64,000 nt of DNA from NCBI GenBank assembly GCA_963787375.1, contig CAWBCR010000013.1, positions 186,001 to 250,000 of the forward strand, read 5' to 3'. Within the stretch, counting starts at the first letter, position 1. Every line of letters starts with the position of its first letter. Origin of the DNA: CAWBCR01 sp963787375 (lineage in GTDB: Bacteria > Chloroflexota > Anaerolineae > Aggregatilineales > UBA3940). A model generated the notes under the pieces. That model made no database searches. It was given only the letters and a program-made list of their open reading frames with translations, and was not told the origin of the DNA. This document shows, piece after piece, positions 36,301 to 46,048 of the stretch. The translations under genes and the position numbers were made by a program.

Positions 36301-39280
36301 CGGTCGTACGCAGTGGACGTGGACCATCGAGGAGACGCCTGCCGCCGATCCGGTCACGGTGACCACCGACGCGCAGGGCAAGGCCAGCGTGTCGTTCACG
36401 CCGCCCAGCGGAGGCACCTTCAAGATCCGGGCCACCGTCGCCAACTCGGCAGGCAACAAGCAGTCCGCCAGCGCCTTTGTGTGGGTCAGCGGCAGCGAGT
36501 TTGTCGCGTGGCGGCAGGCCAACAACGACCGCATCGATCTGGTCCCCGACAAGAATACCTATGCGCCCGGCGAAACTGCCGAGATCCTGATCGCCTCGCC
36601 GTACCAGGGGCAGGTGCAGGCGCTGGTCACGATTGAGCGCGGCAGCGTCCTCTCGCATGAGGTCATCACGCTCACCAGCAACTCGTACGTCTATAAGCTG
36701 CCCATCACTGGCGACCTCGCGCCCAACGTGTACGTGTCGGTCGTGATTGTCAAGGGCGTGGACGACACCAACCCGACGCCCGGCTTCAAGATGGGGCTGG
36801 TCAAGATCGGCGTGGACCCCGTCCAGCAGACGCTCAACCTGACCGTCACGCCCAACAGCGAGCAGGTCGCGCCCGGCACCGCCGTGACGTACACCGTCAA
36901 GGCTACCGACTATCAGGGCAAGCCGGTCGACGCCGAGGTCTCGCTGGCGCTGGTCGATCTGGCCACGCTCCAGCTTGCCCCGCCGAACTCCGGCGCGATT
37001 GTCGACCACTTCTACGGCAACGCCGGCCTCGCCGTGCGCACCTCGATCCCGATGATCAACCTCGTCGACCGCCTGACGCAGGACCTGATCGACCAGGGTA
37101 AGGGCGGTGGCGGTGGCGGTGGCGAGGGCTTCTTCGACATCCGTACCCAGTTCAAAGACACGGCCTACTGGTCCGCCGACGTGCGGACCGGTGCCAGCGG
37201 GCAGACGACGGTGTCCGTCACCCTGCCCGACAACCTCACCACGTGGCGCATGGACGCCCGCGCGGTGACGGCCAATACGCTCGTCGGCCAGCAGACGGTC
37301 GACGTGGTGGCGACCAAGCCGCTGCTCATCCGCCCGCAGACGCCGCGCTTCTTCGTCGTCAACGACGAAGCGACGCTCTCGGCGCTGGTCAACAACAACA
37401 CCGATGCGGCCATCAGCGCCGACGTGGCGCTCGAGGGCACCGGCCTGACCATCGTCGGCGATGCCAAACAGACCGTCAACATCCCCGCCAACGACAGCGT
37501 GCAGGTCGATTGGCCGGTGACGGTCGACGCGAACGCGCAGTGGGTCGACCTGACCTTCAGCGCGCAGGGCGGCGGCCTGTCCGATGCGTCCAAGCCGACG
37601 CTCGGCGACCCCAATCACAACCAGCAGCTTCCCGTCTACAACTACGAAGTGCCGGAGACGGTTGGCACCGCAGGGCAGCTTACCGCTGCCGGCGACCGCA
37701 CTGAGGGCGTCGTCCTGCCGCCGAATTACAACGTCACGCAGGGCAGCGTCGACGTGCAGATCGACCCGTCGCTGGCGGCTGCCACCGTCGAGGGCCTGAC
37801 CTACCTGGAGCACTATCCCTACGAGTGCACCGAGCAGACGGTCAGCCGCTTCCTGCCCAACGCGCTCACGCTGCGGGCTATCCAGCAGCTTGGCCTCGAC
37901 GATACCGACCTCAGGCAGAAGCTTGACGGCCAGCTTGCGGTCGGGATCCAGCGCCTGTACGCGCAGCAGCACGTCGACGGCGGCTGGGGCTGGTGGGTCA
38001 ACAGCCCATCCAACGCCACCGTGTCGGCGTATGTCGTCCAGGGCCTGCTGGCTGCGCAGGACGCCGGCTGGTCGGTTGACCAGCGCGTTCTGACCGACGG
38101 CATCAACTACCTGAAGGGACAGCTACAGTCGCTGGACGTGATCAGCGCACAGTACGCACTGCACACGCAGACCTACGTTCTGTACGTGTTGGCCGAGGCC
38201 GGGCAGCCCGACGTCAGCCGCACGGTGCAGATGTACGGCAACCGCCAGAACATGCAGGCTTGGGCTGAGGCGCTGCTGGCCCAGACGCTGTGGATGATCG
38301 ACCCCAACGACGCGCGGCTGGCCAACATCCAGTCCGATCTGAACAACGCGGCCATCGTCAGTGCCACCGGCTCGCACTGGGAAGAGGACAGCCCTGACAC
38401 CTGGAACTGGAACACCGATACCCGTTCCACGGCTATCATCCTCGACACCTTTGCCAAGATCTGGCCGACCTCCGACCTTGCGCCGAACATCGTGCGCTGG
38501 CTGATGGTCGCCCGCCGGGGTGGCCACTGGGAGACGACCCAGGAGACGGCCTGGGCGCTGATCGGCCTGACCGACTACATGGTCACCACCGGTGAACTCA
38601 AGCCCGACTTCACCTGGACGTTCAGCTTCAACGGGCAGCAGCGCGCTAACGGCGTGGCGAACGCCTCGACCGTCCAGCAAAGCCAGACGATCACCATCGA
38701 TGTGGGGGAGATGGTCAAAGATGCGGTCAACCGCCTGACCTTCTCTCGCACCGACGGCGCGGGCCGGCTGTACTACACCACCCACCTGACGGCCTACCTG
38801 CCTGTCGATCAGGTCCAGCCGCTCAGCCGGGGCGTGATCGTCAGCCGCCGCTATCTGGACGCCAGCGGTAATCCTGTCACCGAGGGCAAAGTCGGCGACG
38901 TGCTGACCGTACAGCTCAGCATCGTCGCGCCCAACGACCTGTACTACGTGGTCGTCACCGACCCGTATCCAGCGGGCGCAGACGCCGTCAACCCCACGCT
39001 TCTGACCGAGTTAGTCCTCGGCCAGCGGCCTGAGCTCAAGGCCACCGACCCGCTGGCGCAGGGCTGGGGCTGGTGGTGGTTCTCGCAGACCGACCTGCGC
39101 GACGAAAAGGCGGTGCTGTTCGCCGACTATCTGCCGGCAGGCACCTACGAGTACACGTACCAGATCCGGCTGGGATCGGTCGGCAAGTACCGGGTCATCC
39201 CGCCGGTGGCGCAGGAGTTCTACTTCCCGGAGGTCTACGGTCGCGGCGCAGGGTCGCTGTTTACCGTCCTCCCGAAATAG
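33340..39280 (+). CDS. bacterial alpha-2-macroglobulin lipoprotein, frameshift in the signal peptide
   Basis: About 1979 residues. The start ATG overlaps the previous stop; one extra base near 33370 puts the signal peptide out of frame. Corrected, it reads MKTNNESPQSS-YRALRLVAIVLALAVIAC, a good lipobox with Cys near residue 30. Four Ig-like SbsA-type domains follow (about 55-460, repeats of FDQPMN and GSxTYTV patterns), then macroglobulin domains with YTDRPIYRPGQDVYFKG, a Gly-rich bait-like stretch (GKGGGGGGGEG) and PDNLTTWRMDARA. The reactive thioester motif CTEQ is at 37826-37837 within YPYECTEQTVSRFLPN. Such proteins trap proteases at the cell surface. A paired PBP1C gene is not present here. 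Confidence 0.93.
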
Positions 39281-39300
39281 CCTCGTTTCCGGCTCTCCGC

Positions 39301-39336
39301 GCAGGGGCGACGCACTGGCGTCGCCCCTGCCTTTTT
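39301..39336 (+). terminator. intrinsic terminator after the macroglobulin gene
   Basis: GCAGGGGCGACGC and GCGTCGCCCCTGC form a perfect 13-base-pair stem with loop ACTG, followed by CTTTTT. It lies 20 bases after the stop. Confidence 0.93.
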
Positions 39337-39400
39337 GTGCAGACCCCGCGTCGGGCATACGTCGCCGCTATGACGCGCTTTCCTCTCCCCCCGAATGTTG

Positions 39401-39406
39401 TATAAT
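39401..39406 (+). promoter_or_regulatory. -10 box upstream of the tandem paralogue genes
   Basis: Perfect TATAAT, 65 bases past the terminator and about 105 bases before the first ATG. The -35 region (CTTTCC at 17-base spacing) is weak. Confidence 0.45.
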
Positions 39407-39510
39407 GACGGATAGCCGGTTGATCGGCAGGCCGTCTGCCCAACCGCTGGTCGCGTTCACCGATAGCCAAGCGCTTATTGCTCATCCCGGCTCATTTGGA
39501 GAGGCATCTT

Positions 39511-40005
39511 ATGCAGGTCCAGACGTCCAGCTATGTTGTTGAGATGTTGACGGCTGAATACCAGATCAGCGGTCACTTCGAGCCGCGTGGCAACGCGGGC
39601 GTGTTCCTCAACGACCAGGAGATCCAAATCCTGGTTATTGAGGATGCGACGCTGGTCCCACTGACGCCCGGCGCGCGGGTGGGCTCCATGCCCGTCAAAG
39701 AGCTCTATGTTCCCAAGGGCGACGTGCAAGTCATGGTCATCGACGGGTTCTCGGCAAGAGATGCCTCTCTGATGCCAAAGGCGATCCCGCTGGTGTGTTT
39801 TACCGATACCTTCGTCGTGCGGGCTACCTTCTACGCCGGATCTGAGACACAGCCGCAGGATGTCTTCAACGTGACGGGACCTTTCCTGCCGGCCACCAAC
39901 GTCGAGATCTTCACGCTGCGCCCGCTGACGGTTGACATCGCTGGCGATGCCGACATGATTTACATTCACAAGGCCGCTGTGCGGACCTTTTATCCGGCGG
40001 AATGA
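39511..40005 (+). CDS. unknown conserved protein, first of a tandem paralogous pair
   Basis: 164 residues from the ATG with GGAGAGG upstream. No signal peptide or membrane helix; it looks like an all-beta soluble protein. Shared with the next gene at matching positions: Y-x-I-x-G, F-L/N-D-Q, EDATLVPLTPGARVGSMPVKELYVPKGDVQ, LVCFTDTF, ET-x-x-x-D-x-F-x-V-x-GPF and a C-terminal AVRTF. The conserved N-D-Q, D-A-T-L and T-D-T blocks may mark a binding or oligomer surface. The family is unknown to me. A TATAAT box and a terminator upstream separate it from the macroglobulin operon. Confidence 0.75.
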   Translation: MQVQTSSYVVEMLTAEYQISGHFEPRGNAGVFLNDQEIQILVIEDATLVPLTPGARVGSMPVKELYVPKGDVQVMVIDGFSARDASLMPKAIPLVCFTDTFVVRATFYAGSETQPQDVFNVTGPFLPATNVEIFTLRPLTVDIAGDADMIYIHKAAVRTFYPAE

Positions 40006-40054
40006 TTGCCCCGCCATCCCAGCGCGGCCACATCAGGAATGCGAGGTGCAGGCT

Positions 40055-40567
40055 ATGGAGATCGTCGTCAATCCCTATCCGATCGACGTGCTCGCCGCGC
40101 ATTATCGCGTGTATGGAGAGATCCGCACGCGCGGCGATCCCACGACCTATTTCAACGATCAGAACGTATCAACCTTGATTATCTTCGATGCCACATTGAT
40201 GCCCCTCCGCCAGGACATGCGGATTCCGCCGATGAGCGTGGCCAAGCTGAACATCCCCAAAACCGAGCCGCAGATCATCACGCTGGGCCAGTTCCAGCCC
40301 ACCATCCGCCCGCTGCCCAAGACGGAGCAAGTCGTGTGCCTCACCGATACGTATCTGTTGCAGGGCACGCTGCACATGGCGCAGGAAACCCGCGCCGAAG
40401 ATGCGTTCTATGTCATGCCGGGGCCCTTTTTCTACGTCACCAGTCTCGACGTTCACTCGCTGTTCCCGCTGGCCACTGAGGTCAACGCCCATTCTGAGCT
40501 GGGCTTCATCAGGGGGTCGGCGGTGCGGGCGTTCTTCGCTCGGCAGGATGCCCTATCCGGCTCCTAG
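40055..40567 (+). CDS. unknown conserved protein, second of the tandem pair
   Basis: 170 residues from the ATG that follows GAGGTGCAGGCT; a GTG nine bases upstream is possible. It is the paralogue of the previous gene, with the same order of blocks: YFNDQN, FDATLMPLRQDMRIPPMSVAKLNIPKTEPQ, VVCLTDTYLL, ETRAEDAFYVMPGPF and a final SAVRAFFARQ. The gap between the two is 49 bases, so they are likely cotranscribed. They have diverged clearly but keep length and motif order, indicating an old duplication with both copies maintained. The function is unknown. Confidence 0.75.
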   Translation: MEIVVNPYPIDVLAAHYRVYGEIRTRGDPTTYFNDQNVSTLIIFDATLMPLRQDMRIPPMSVAKLNIPKTEPQIITLGQFQPTIRPLPKTEQVVCLTDTYLLQGTLHMAQETRAEDAFYVMPGPFFYVTSLDVHSLFPLATEVNAHSELGFIRGSAVRAFFARQDALSGS

Positions 40568-40609
40568 CGCGGGCCGCCGTGCGGCCTGCTGATCCAGATC
40601 GGGAGCGCC

Positions 40610-41131
40610 ATGCTGGTGTGGACGGTGTTCGCCGTGTTGTCAATAGGGGTGCTGCTGCTGTCGTGGCCGTCCATCCGCCGCCGCGATCATGGGTTGCCGC
40701 GTGCGTTTGCATTCGTCTCTATTCTCGCTGTCATCACCCTGAGCGCCCCCACGTGGTTCGTCGACCCCTTCTCCCCGGCTCAGCTTGCTTCGTGGACGCT
40801 GCTGGTGGCCTCCGCGCTGCTGGCCGTACATGGCTTCTATCTGCTGCGCGTCGTGGGGCGTCCCAGCGGCGGTATTGAGCGGACCAGCGTCCTGGTGCGG
40901 CGTGGCGCTTATCGGGTCATCCGCCATCCGCTGTATACGTCGCTGCTGCTGCTCGTCGTCGGGGCCTGGCTCAAGCAGCCCTCGCCTGTTGGCGGTATGG
41001 TGAGTATCGCTGTCCTGGTCCTGCTGACCGTCACCGCCCGCGTCGAAGAGGCCGAGAACCTCACCCACTTCGGCGATGAGTATGCCGTCTATATGCGCCA
41101 GACGCGCATGTTTATCCCTTACGTGTTCTGA
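40610..41131 (+). CDS. isoprenylcysteine carboxyl methyltransferase-like (ICMT/PEMT) membrane protein
   Basis: 173 residues with about five hydrophobic segments. The second half carries the family motif: RRGAYRVIRHPLYTSLLLLVVGAWL (R-H-P-x-Y) and, near the end, EEAENLTHFGDEYAVYMRQTRMFIPYVF (E-E-x-x-L-x-x-x-F-G-x-E-Y). In eukaryotic ICMT and related bacterial enzymes these residues bind S-adenosylmethionine. The actual substrate in bacteria is unknown. It follows the tandem paralogues by 42 bases and precedes the kinase gene. Confidence 0.85.
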   Translation: MLVWTVFAVLSIGVLLLSWPSIRRRDHGLPRAFAFVSILAVITLSAPTWFVDPFSPAQLASWTLLVASALLAVHGFYLLRVVGRPSGGIERTSVLVRRGAYRVIRHPLYTSLLLLVVGAWLKQPSPVGGMVSIAVLVLLTVTARVEEAENLTHFGDEYAVYMRQTRMFIPYVF

Positions 41132-41174
41132 TTGCCGGAGCCACACGGCTCCGAATTGCCGGGAGGCACCTCCT

Positions 41175-43592
41175 ATGTCCGATCTCACAGGTCAAACACT
41201 GGGCAGGTATCAGCTTGTTGGGCGGCTGGGCCGGGGCGGGATGGCCGACGTGTACAAGGGTTTCCAGCCCGGCCTCGACCGCTACGTGGCGGTCAAGGTG
41301 CTGCACCCTCACCTGTCTGAGGAGCCTGGCTTCATCACGCGCTTCCAGCGCGAGGCCAAAGCCGTTGCCATGCTGCGCCACCCGAACATCGTCCAGGTCT
41401 TTGACTTCGACGTGCAGGGCGAGAGCCATTACATGGTGATGGAGTACGTCGAAGGCGGCCAGAGCCTCAAGGAGCTGCTGCAGGGGATGGCGGCGCGGGG
41501 CGAGCGTCTGCCGCTCGAAACGGCGCTGGACATCGCCGCGAAGCTGTCCGACGCGCTGTCTTACGCCCACCGCCAGGGCATGGTCCACCGTGACCTCAAG
41601 CCCGCCAACGTCCTGATGCCGTCTCTCGCCCAACCCATCCTCAGCGACTTTGGCATCGCGCGCATCATCGGCCAGTCGAACCTGACCGCCTCCGGCGCGA
41701 TGATCGGCACACCGGCCTATATGTCGCCGGAGCAGGGGCGCGGCGAGCAGGCCGACGAGCGCAGCGACATCTACGCGATGGGCATCATCATCTACGAGAT
41801 GCTTACGGGTCGTCCACCTTACGACGCGGATACACCCTACGGCGTGATCCTCAAGCACATCAACGATCCAATCACGCCGCCGCATGTGCTTATCGAGGGG
41901 CTGCCCAAATCGGTCGAGCGGGTGGTGCTGCGCTGCCTGGCTAAAGACCCTAACGACCGCTTCCAGTCGGCCAGCGACCTTCACGATGCGCTTCAGAACG
42001 CCGCTGCGCACCTCGCGGATGAAACCCGGCCTGCGATGGCCACGACGCCGATGGGCGGCGTGGCTGAGGATGAAGAGCTTTCGCCGGATACCCTGCCGCT
42101 GAGCCTCCAGGCCGCCGACGAGACCGATGCGGCTGGCACGCGGATCGAGGATGACTCCTGGGCCCCCGTTTCGGGGGACAACGCGGCTGTCACGCAGATC
42201 GAGATGGACGACTCCGGCCCGCCCGTTCCCCCGACGATGGTGGCCGCTTCGGCACGCGAACAGGCTCCGCGCGCCCGCAGCCGCCTGCCCCTGATCGTGG
42301 GCGGCGTGGTGCTGGTTGTGCTGATCGTCGCGGCGCTGGGCGCGTGGCGGCTGGGGCTGTTCAGCGGCGCGGCTGCACCCGTCGAGACGCCTGCCGTGAT
42401 CCAGCCAACCGTGCAAAGTGCTCCGGCTGACCAGTCCGCACAGACCGCAAACGCCGAAATGCTGGTTCGATTGGCCTTTGAGAAACTGGTTGCTGGTGAC
42501 CAGGATTCTGCACGCGAGTATTATAATCAGGCACTGGTCGCCAACTACGATAACGTTGAAGCACGCGCTGGCCGGGCCCTGCTCTATACGTGGAACGGCG
42601 ATTACTCCACCGCAAAACATTTGCTGGCTGGCCTTGACGATCCCTCGGATAACCCGCTGGTGAACCTGAGCGAGGGTCGGGTTCATGCCTTCTCGGGTGA
42701 CAACGACGACCCTGGACATGCAGTCAACAACTTCACGCGTACCATCGAAACGTGTGGTGACCGCTCAGTGTTGTGCGTGTGGGCGCTGGTGGACCGCAGC
42801 CAGGTGCGTCTGTGGAGCCTCGGCGACCCGCAGGGTGCACTCGATGACATCGATCAGGCAATTAGCCGCAATACCATCAGGGACGATTTGCCAAACCTGT
42901 ATGATCGGCGCGCGGATATTCAGGCAAATGGGCTGAACGCCATCGCGGATGCCCAGCAGTCTTACGAGCAGGCCTATGAGGCTTCAGGCCACGAGCCATC
43001 CTACCTTAAATCAGCAGCGGCCCTCGCGCTGCGCATCGATGACATGGGGGGCGCGGCGGGCTACTTCGAAAGGCTGCTGGCCGAGCACCCGGCAGACCCT
43101 AATCTGATGGCGGGGCAGGCGTACATTGCATGGAAGTCCGGCGATCCCGGCGGCGCTATGGACGAATTGCAGCGCGCGCTGCAGTTCGATCCCGCCAACC
43201 CCAAGGCACTGTACACGCTTGGCCTGATCCAGCTCGACATGGGCAACCCGCGCGACGCAGTTGGCCAGTTCACGCCGGTGCTTGTCTTGCCGGAAACCTG
43301 GCCTTATGACTTCCCCTTCCTGTCGCCGCAGTTTGGCCATGAAATCAACTACGACACCGCGCGCGCCGATTTTGCGCTCGGCGATCTTGACTATGCGCTC
43401 GAGCTGATCCAACAGTCGCTCGACCGGATGGGCGAGTGGGGGCCGCAGCCGTTCATCCTGCGCGGGCAGATTCTGGAGGCGCGCGGCGACCTGGCTGGCG
43501 CGCGGGACAACTACCTGCATGCGCAGGACCTGACCGGCGACCAGTTCTATCTCGACCAGATCAATACGCTGCTCAGCCAGCTTGGTAGTTGA
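41175..43592 (+). CDS. membrane Ser/Thr protein kinase with C-terminal TPR repeats
   Basis: 805 residues from the ATG with GGGAGG eight bases upstream. PknB-type kinase domain: Gly-rich loop GRLGRGGMADV (16-26), K41, E60, catalytic HRDLKPAN (D140), DFG (158-160), an activation loop ending GTPAYMSPEQ. A linker with acidic repeats follows, then a membrane helix (about 371-391, PLIVGGVVLVVLIVAALGAW) after an Arg-rich flank. The extracytoplasmic part holds several TPR-like helices (for example YYNQALVANYDNVEARAGRALL and LQRALQFDPANPKALYTLGLIQ). It probably senses envelope partners through the TPR array and phosphorylates cytoplasmic targets. Confidence 0.96.
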   Translation: MSDLTGQTLGRYQLVGRLGRGGMADVYKGFQPGLDRYVAVKVLHPHLSEEPGFITRFQREAKAVAMLRHPNIVQVFDFDVQGESHYMVMEYVEGGQSLKELLQGMAARGERLPLETALDIAAKLSDALSYAHRQGMVHRDLKPANVLMPSLAQPILSDFGIARIIGQSNLTASGAMIGTPAYMSPEQGRGEQADERSDIYAMGIIIYEMLTGRPPYDADTPYGVILKHINDPITPPHVLIEGLPKSVERVVLRCLAKDPNDRFQSASDLHDALQNAAAHLADETRPAMATTPMGGVAEDEELSPDTLPLSLQAADETDAAGTRIEDDSWAPVSGDNAAVTQIEMDDSGPPVPPTMVAASAREQAPRARSRLPLIVGGVVLVVLIVAALGAWRLGLFSGAAAPVETPAVIQPTVQSAPADQSAQTANAEMLVRLAFEKLVAGDQDSAREYYNQALVANYDNVEARAGRALLYTWNGDYSTAKHLLAGLDDPSDNPLVNLSEGRVHAFSGDNDDPGHAVNNFTRTIETCGDRSVLCVWALVDRSQVRLWSLGDPQGALDDIDQAISRNTIRDDLPNLYDRRADIQANGLNAIADAQQSYEQAYEASGHEPSYLKSAAALALRIDDMGGAAGYFERLLAEHPADPNLMAGQAYIAWKSGDPGGAMDELQRALQFDPANPKALYTLGLIQLDMGNPRDAVGQFTPVLVLPETWPYDFPFLSPQFGHEINYDTARADFALGDLDYALELIQQSLDRMGEWGPQPFILRGQILEARGDLAGARDNYLHAQDLTGDQFYLDQINTLLSQLGS

Positions 43593-43616
43593 GCGCAACT
43601 GATCTGCAAACACAAA

Positions 43617-43658
43617 CGCGGGGAGCGTGCCGGTCACCTTATCGGCGCGCTCCCCGCG
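43617..43658. terminator. bidirectional hairpin between convergent kinase and desulfhydrase genes
   Basis: CGCGGGGAGCG pairs with CGCTCCCCGCG (11 base pairs), with an inner GCCG/CGGC extension. It lies 25 bases after the kinase stop and 19 bases beyond the convergent gene. No long T-run. Confidence 0.6.
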
Positions 43659-43676
43659 TGACGTGTATTGAGCCGC

Positions 43677-44687
43677 CTATTTGAGCAGCACGTCGCCAAA
43701 GGCGAACAGCGCCGCCGTCCCGCCGGTGTGCCAGAACAGCACCCGCTGCCCCGTCGTGAAAGTCCCTTTGCGGATCAGGTCGATCAGCCCCGCCAGCGCG
43801 CGACCGGTGTACACCGGGTCGACGAGCAGCCCTTCGCTGTGCGCCAGCAGCCGGATCGCCTCGCGCTCTGCCTCCCCCACGACCGCGTAGCCGCCGCCGA
43901 GATAATCGTCGCAGATGTCGGGTACGTCGTCGTTGGCGCGCCACTCCAGCCCCAGCAGCCGCGCGCCGTCGTTGATCAGGTTCGCCACGCGCTCCGCCAG
44001 CGGCTCCTCGCGCTCGTCGATGCTGATGCCCAGCAGGCGCGTCTGGCCCAGCAGGCCGGTCAGGGACGCGCCCAGGATCATCCCGGCCTGTGTCCCGCCG
44101 GAAGACGTGGCGAAGACCTGCGCGTCGAAGCCGCCCAGCTTCTCGATCTGCCCCGTGGCTTCGCGCATTGCCTGCACGTAGCCCATGATGCCGTAGGCGT
44201 TCGAGCCGCCATAGGGGACCACGTGCGGCCTCTTGCCTTCAGCCTTGAGCTGTGCCTCGACCTGCGCGATGGTATCCACGTACGGTGCGCGCTCCTCGGT
44301 CCAGTGGATATGCGCCCCCAGCAGCAGGTCGATCAGCACGTTGCCCTGCGCTTCTGCCGGGGCTTTACCGCCCGGCGCGTACAGCACCAGGTGTGGCTCA
44401 ACGCCGCACTTGCGCGCCGCTGCCGCCGTCTGCCGGGCGTGGTTCGACTGCGTCGAGCCGGCTGTGATCACGCAGTCGGCCTTCGCTTCGACTGCCTGCC
44501 CCATCAGGAACTCCAGCTTGCGCGCCTTGTTGCCGCCGGTCGCAAGGCCGGTCTGGTCGTCGCGCTTGACGTACACATCAGGCCCGCCCAGCGCCCGGCT
44601 GAAGTTGGGCAGCGCCTCGATCGGGGTAGGGAGCTGCGCCAGCCGCACGCGCGGCAGTCTGTCTGTTGGGAACTCGCCCTGCGCCAT
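43677..44687 (-). CDS. D-cysteine desulfhydrase / ACC deaminase family PLP enzyme
   Basis: 336 residues. The fold-type II PLP signature TGLATGGNKARKLEF contains the cofactor lysine (K54), followed by TAGSTQSNHARQTAAAA (substrate Ser/Asn) and the phosphate-binding SSGGTQAGMILG. The family covers D-cysteine desulfhydrase (to pyruvate, sulfide and ammonia), ACC deaminase and related racemases. Substrate assignment is not certain, but the sequence is closer to the DcyD-type group. GAGAGGA precedes the ATG. The gene is single, flanked by hairpins on both sides. Confidence 0.92.
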   Translation of the reverse strand: MAQGEFPTDRLPRVRLAQLPTPIEALPNFSRALGGPDVYVKRDDQTGLATGGNKARKLEFLMGQAVEAKADCVITAGSTQSNHARQTAAAARKCGVEPHLVLYAPGGKAPAEAQGNVLIDLLLGAHIHWTEERAPYVDTIAQVEAQLKAEGKRPHVVPYGGSNAYGIMGYVQAMREATGQIEKLGGFDAQVFATSSGGTQAGMILGASLTGLLGQTRLLGISIDEREEPLAERVANLINDGARLLGLEWRANDDVPDICDDYLGGGYAVVGEAEREAIRLLAHSEGLLVDPVYTGRALAGLIDLIRKGTFTTGQRVLFWHTGGTAALFAFGDVLLK

Positions 44688-44780
44688 GTTCGATCCTCTC
44701 TGTGAGATAATTCCACATTCCCATCATACGCCGCCCGCGCACCGCCCGCAAAAAACGCCCGCCGTACTGCCCTGATCGCC

Positions 44781-44861
44781 GCAGCCGCGACGTCGTCGCG
44801 GCTGCCATGCGGGGTCCAGGGGACTGTGTCCCCTGGTAGGGGGCCGGGGACGATGTCCCCG
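44781..44861. repeat. three consecutive perfect hairpins
   Basis: GCAGCCGCGAC-GTC-GTCGCGGCTGC (44781-44805), CCAGGGGAC-TGT-GTCCCCTGG (44816-44836) and CGGGGAC-GAT-GTCCCCG (44845-44861). The last two share GGGGAC/GTCCCC arms with 3-base loops. They lie between the desulfhydrase and FemAB genes, downstream of the latter's minus-strand stop, and may terminate that transcript; a T6 run on the minus strand appears about 25 bases further on. Confidence 0.6.
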
Positions 44862-44872
44862 AAATCCGGTTC

Positions 44873-45985
44873 TTATTCCCCGCTCTGGCCTTCCTGCGCC
44901 ATGCGCCGCCGCCCGATGCTGCGCATGACGCCCAGCACGGCGGGCATGACCTGCGTGTACAGCCGGTATAGCCGCGGATTGGCGGGGAAGTCCCACGCGC
45001 CGATGCGCCGCACGACCGTCCCGCCGAACCCCTCTTTGAAGCGGTACACGCCCGCCAGCGGGTCGTCCTCGTCGTAGAAGTCGTCGGGCGCGCCCCAGAA
45101 GTCGTATACCGCCATGTTCTGTGACTTCGCCCAGCGCATGGCTTCCCATTGCAGCATATAGGTCGGCATGCGGTTGCGCTCCTTGTCGGATGACGCGCCG
45201 TAGAAGTACCACGCCCGCTTGCCGATGCCGAACACGATCACGTGGGCGACGGCCTCGCCGCGGTATTCGGCGATGATCGGCTGGGCCAGCCCGGCCCGCA
45301 TGAAGTCGGCCCACGCCTTGCGATAATAGGCCAGCGGCCTGATCACAAAGCCATCGCGCCGGGCAGTCTCGGCGTATAGCCGGTACAGCATATCGAGGTC
45401 CTCGGCGCTGCCAAAGCGCACGTCGAGGTTGCGGCGCGGACCCAGCCGCACGTTGTAACGGGTCTTCTGCTTCATGGCCATCAGCAGGTCGTCTTCGCTG
45501 TAACGCAAGTCGATGATAACGGAGTTACGAAACTGTACCTGCTGGGGCGAGAAGACCCACCCCGCCGCCTTCCACTCGTCGGAGACCTGGCCGCCGGTCG
45601 GGTCTTCGAAGGCGTCCGGCTCGCCGGGCACACCCGTGCCCACCGTTACGTCGGGGTCGATCTTGATGAAGATCGCCCGCCGCTCCTGCGCGAGACGCTT
45701 CAACTCGGCGATGACCGCCTTGCGCAGGTCGGCGTTGGTGTAGTCAAGCGCCGGGCCCTTGGGCACATACATGATGCGGAACGGGCCTTCCTGGCGGGTG
45801 AGCACCTGCGCCATGCCGACCGCCTGCGCCTGCCACATGAAGGCCAGCCGCTGCGGCTTCCAGCCGGTGGTCGCCGCCTTGAAGTCGCCCCATTCCCAGG
45901 TTTGCAGGACGTGCGCGTAGGGCATCAGCGCCAGCGTGGCGTTCCAGGTATCCCGATCTGTGATAGTCGTGGTGTGTATCTGCAT
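44873..45985 (-). CDS. FemAB family aminoacyltransferase (peptidoglycan bridge type), copy 2
   Basis: 370 residues from the ATG; a TTG 18 bases upstream is an alternative. FemAB features: HVLQTWEWGDFKAATTGWKPQRL at the N-terminus, YVPKGPALDY, VIIDLRYSEDDLLMAMKQKTRYNVR in the GNAT-like domain, and the end block YGASSDKERNRMPTYMLQWEAMRWAKSQ then YDFWGAPDD and YRFKEGFGG. These enzymes add amino acids from aminoacyl-tRNA to cell-wall precursors. It is the last of a three-gene minus-strand operon with a second FemAB and a PH-like protein. No ribosome binding site is obvious. Confidence 0.93.
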   Translation of the reverse strand: MQIHTTTITDRDTWNATLALMPYAHVLQTWEWGDFKAATTGWKPQRLAFMWQAQAVGMAQVLTRQEGPFRIMYVPKGPALDYTNADLRKAVIAELKRLAQERRAIFIKIDPDVTVGTGVPGEPDAFEDPTGGQVSDEWKAAGWVFSPQQVQFRNSVIIDLRYSEDDLLMAMKQKTRYNVRLGPRRNLDVRFGSAEDLDMLYRLYAETARRDGFVIRPLAYYRKAWADFMRAGLAQPIIAEYRGEAVAHVIVFGIGKRAWYFYGASSDKERNRMPTYMLQWEAMRWAKSQNMAVYDFWGAPDDFYDEDDPLAGVYRFKEGFGGTVVRRIGAWDFPANPRLYRLYTQVMPAVLGVMRSIGRRRMAQEGQSGE

Positions 45986-46048
45986 GGTACGTAGTGTAAC
46001 CAATCAGGCGGCCAGGCGGCGACTTCCCGGCATGGTGCGGCGTCCCTA

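Noticed and set aside
37092..37130. GGTGGCGGT run in the macroglobulin gene as a tandem DNA repeat
   Set aside because: It encodes a Gly-rich linker in frame and is short; no sign of repeat expansion.
36101..37972. 623-codon open frame on the minus strand
   Set aside because: Antisense to the macroglobulin gene, whose frame holds the conserved CTEQ site; composition is shadow-like.
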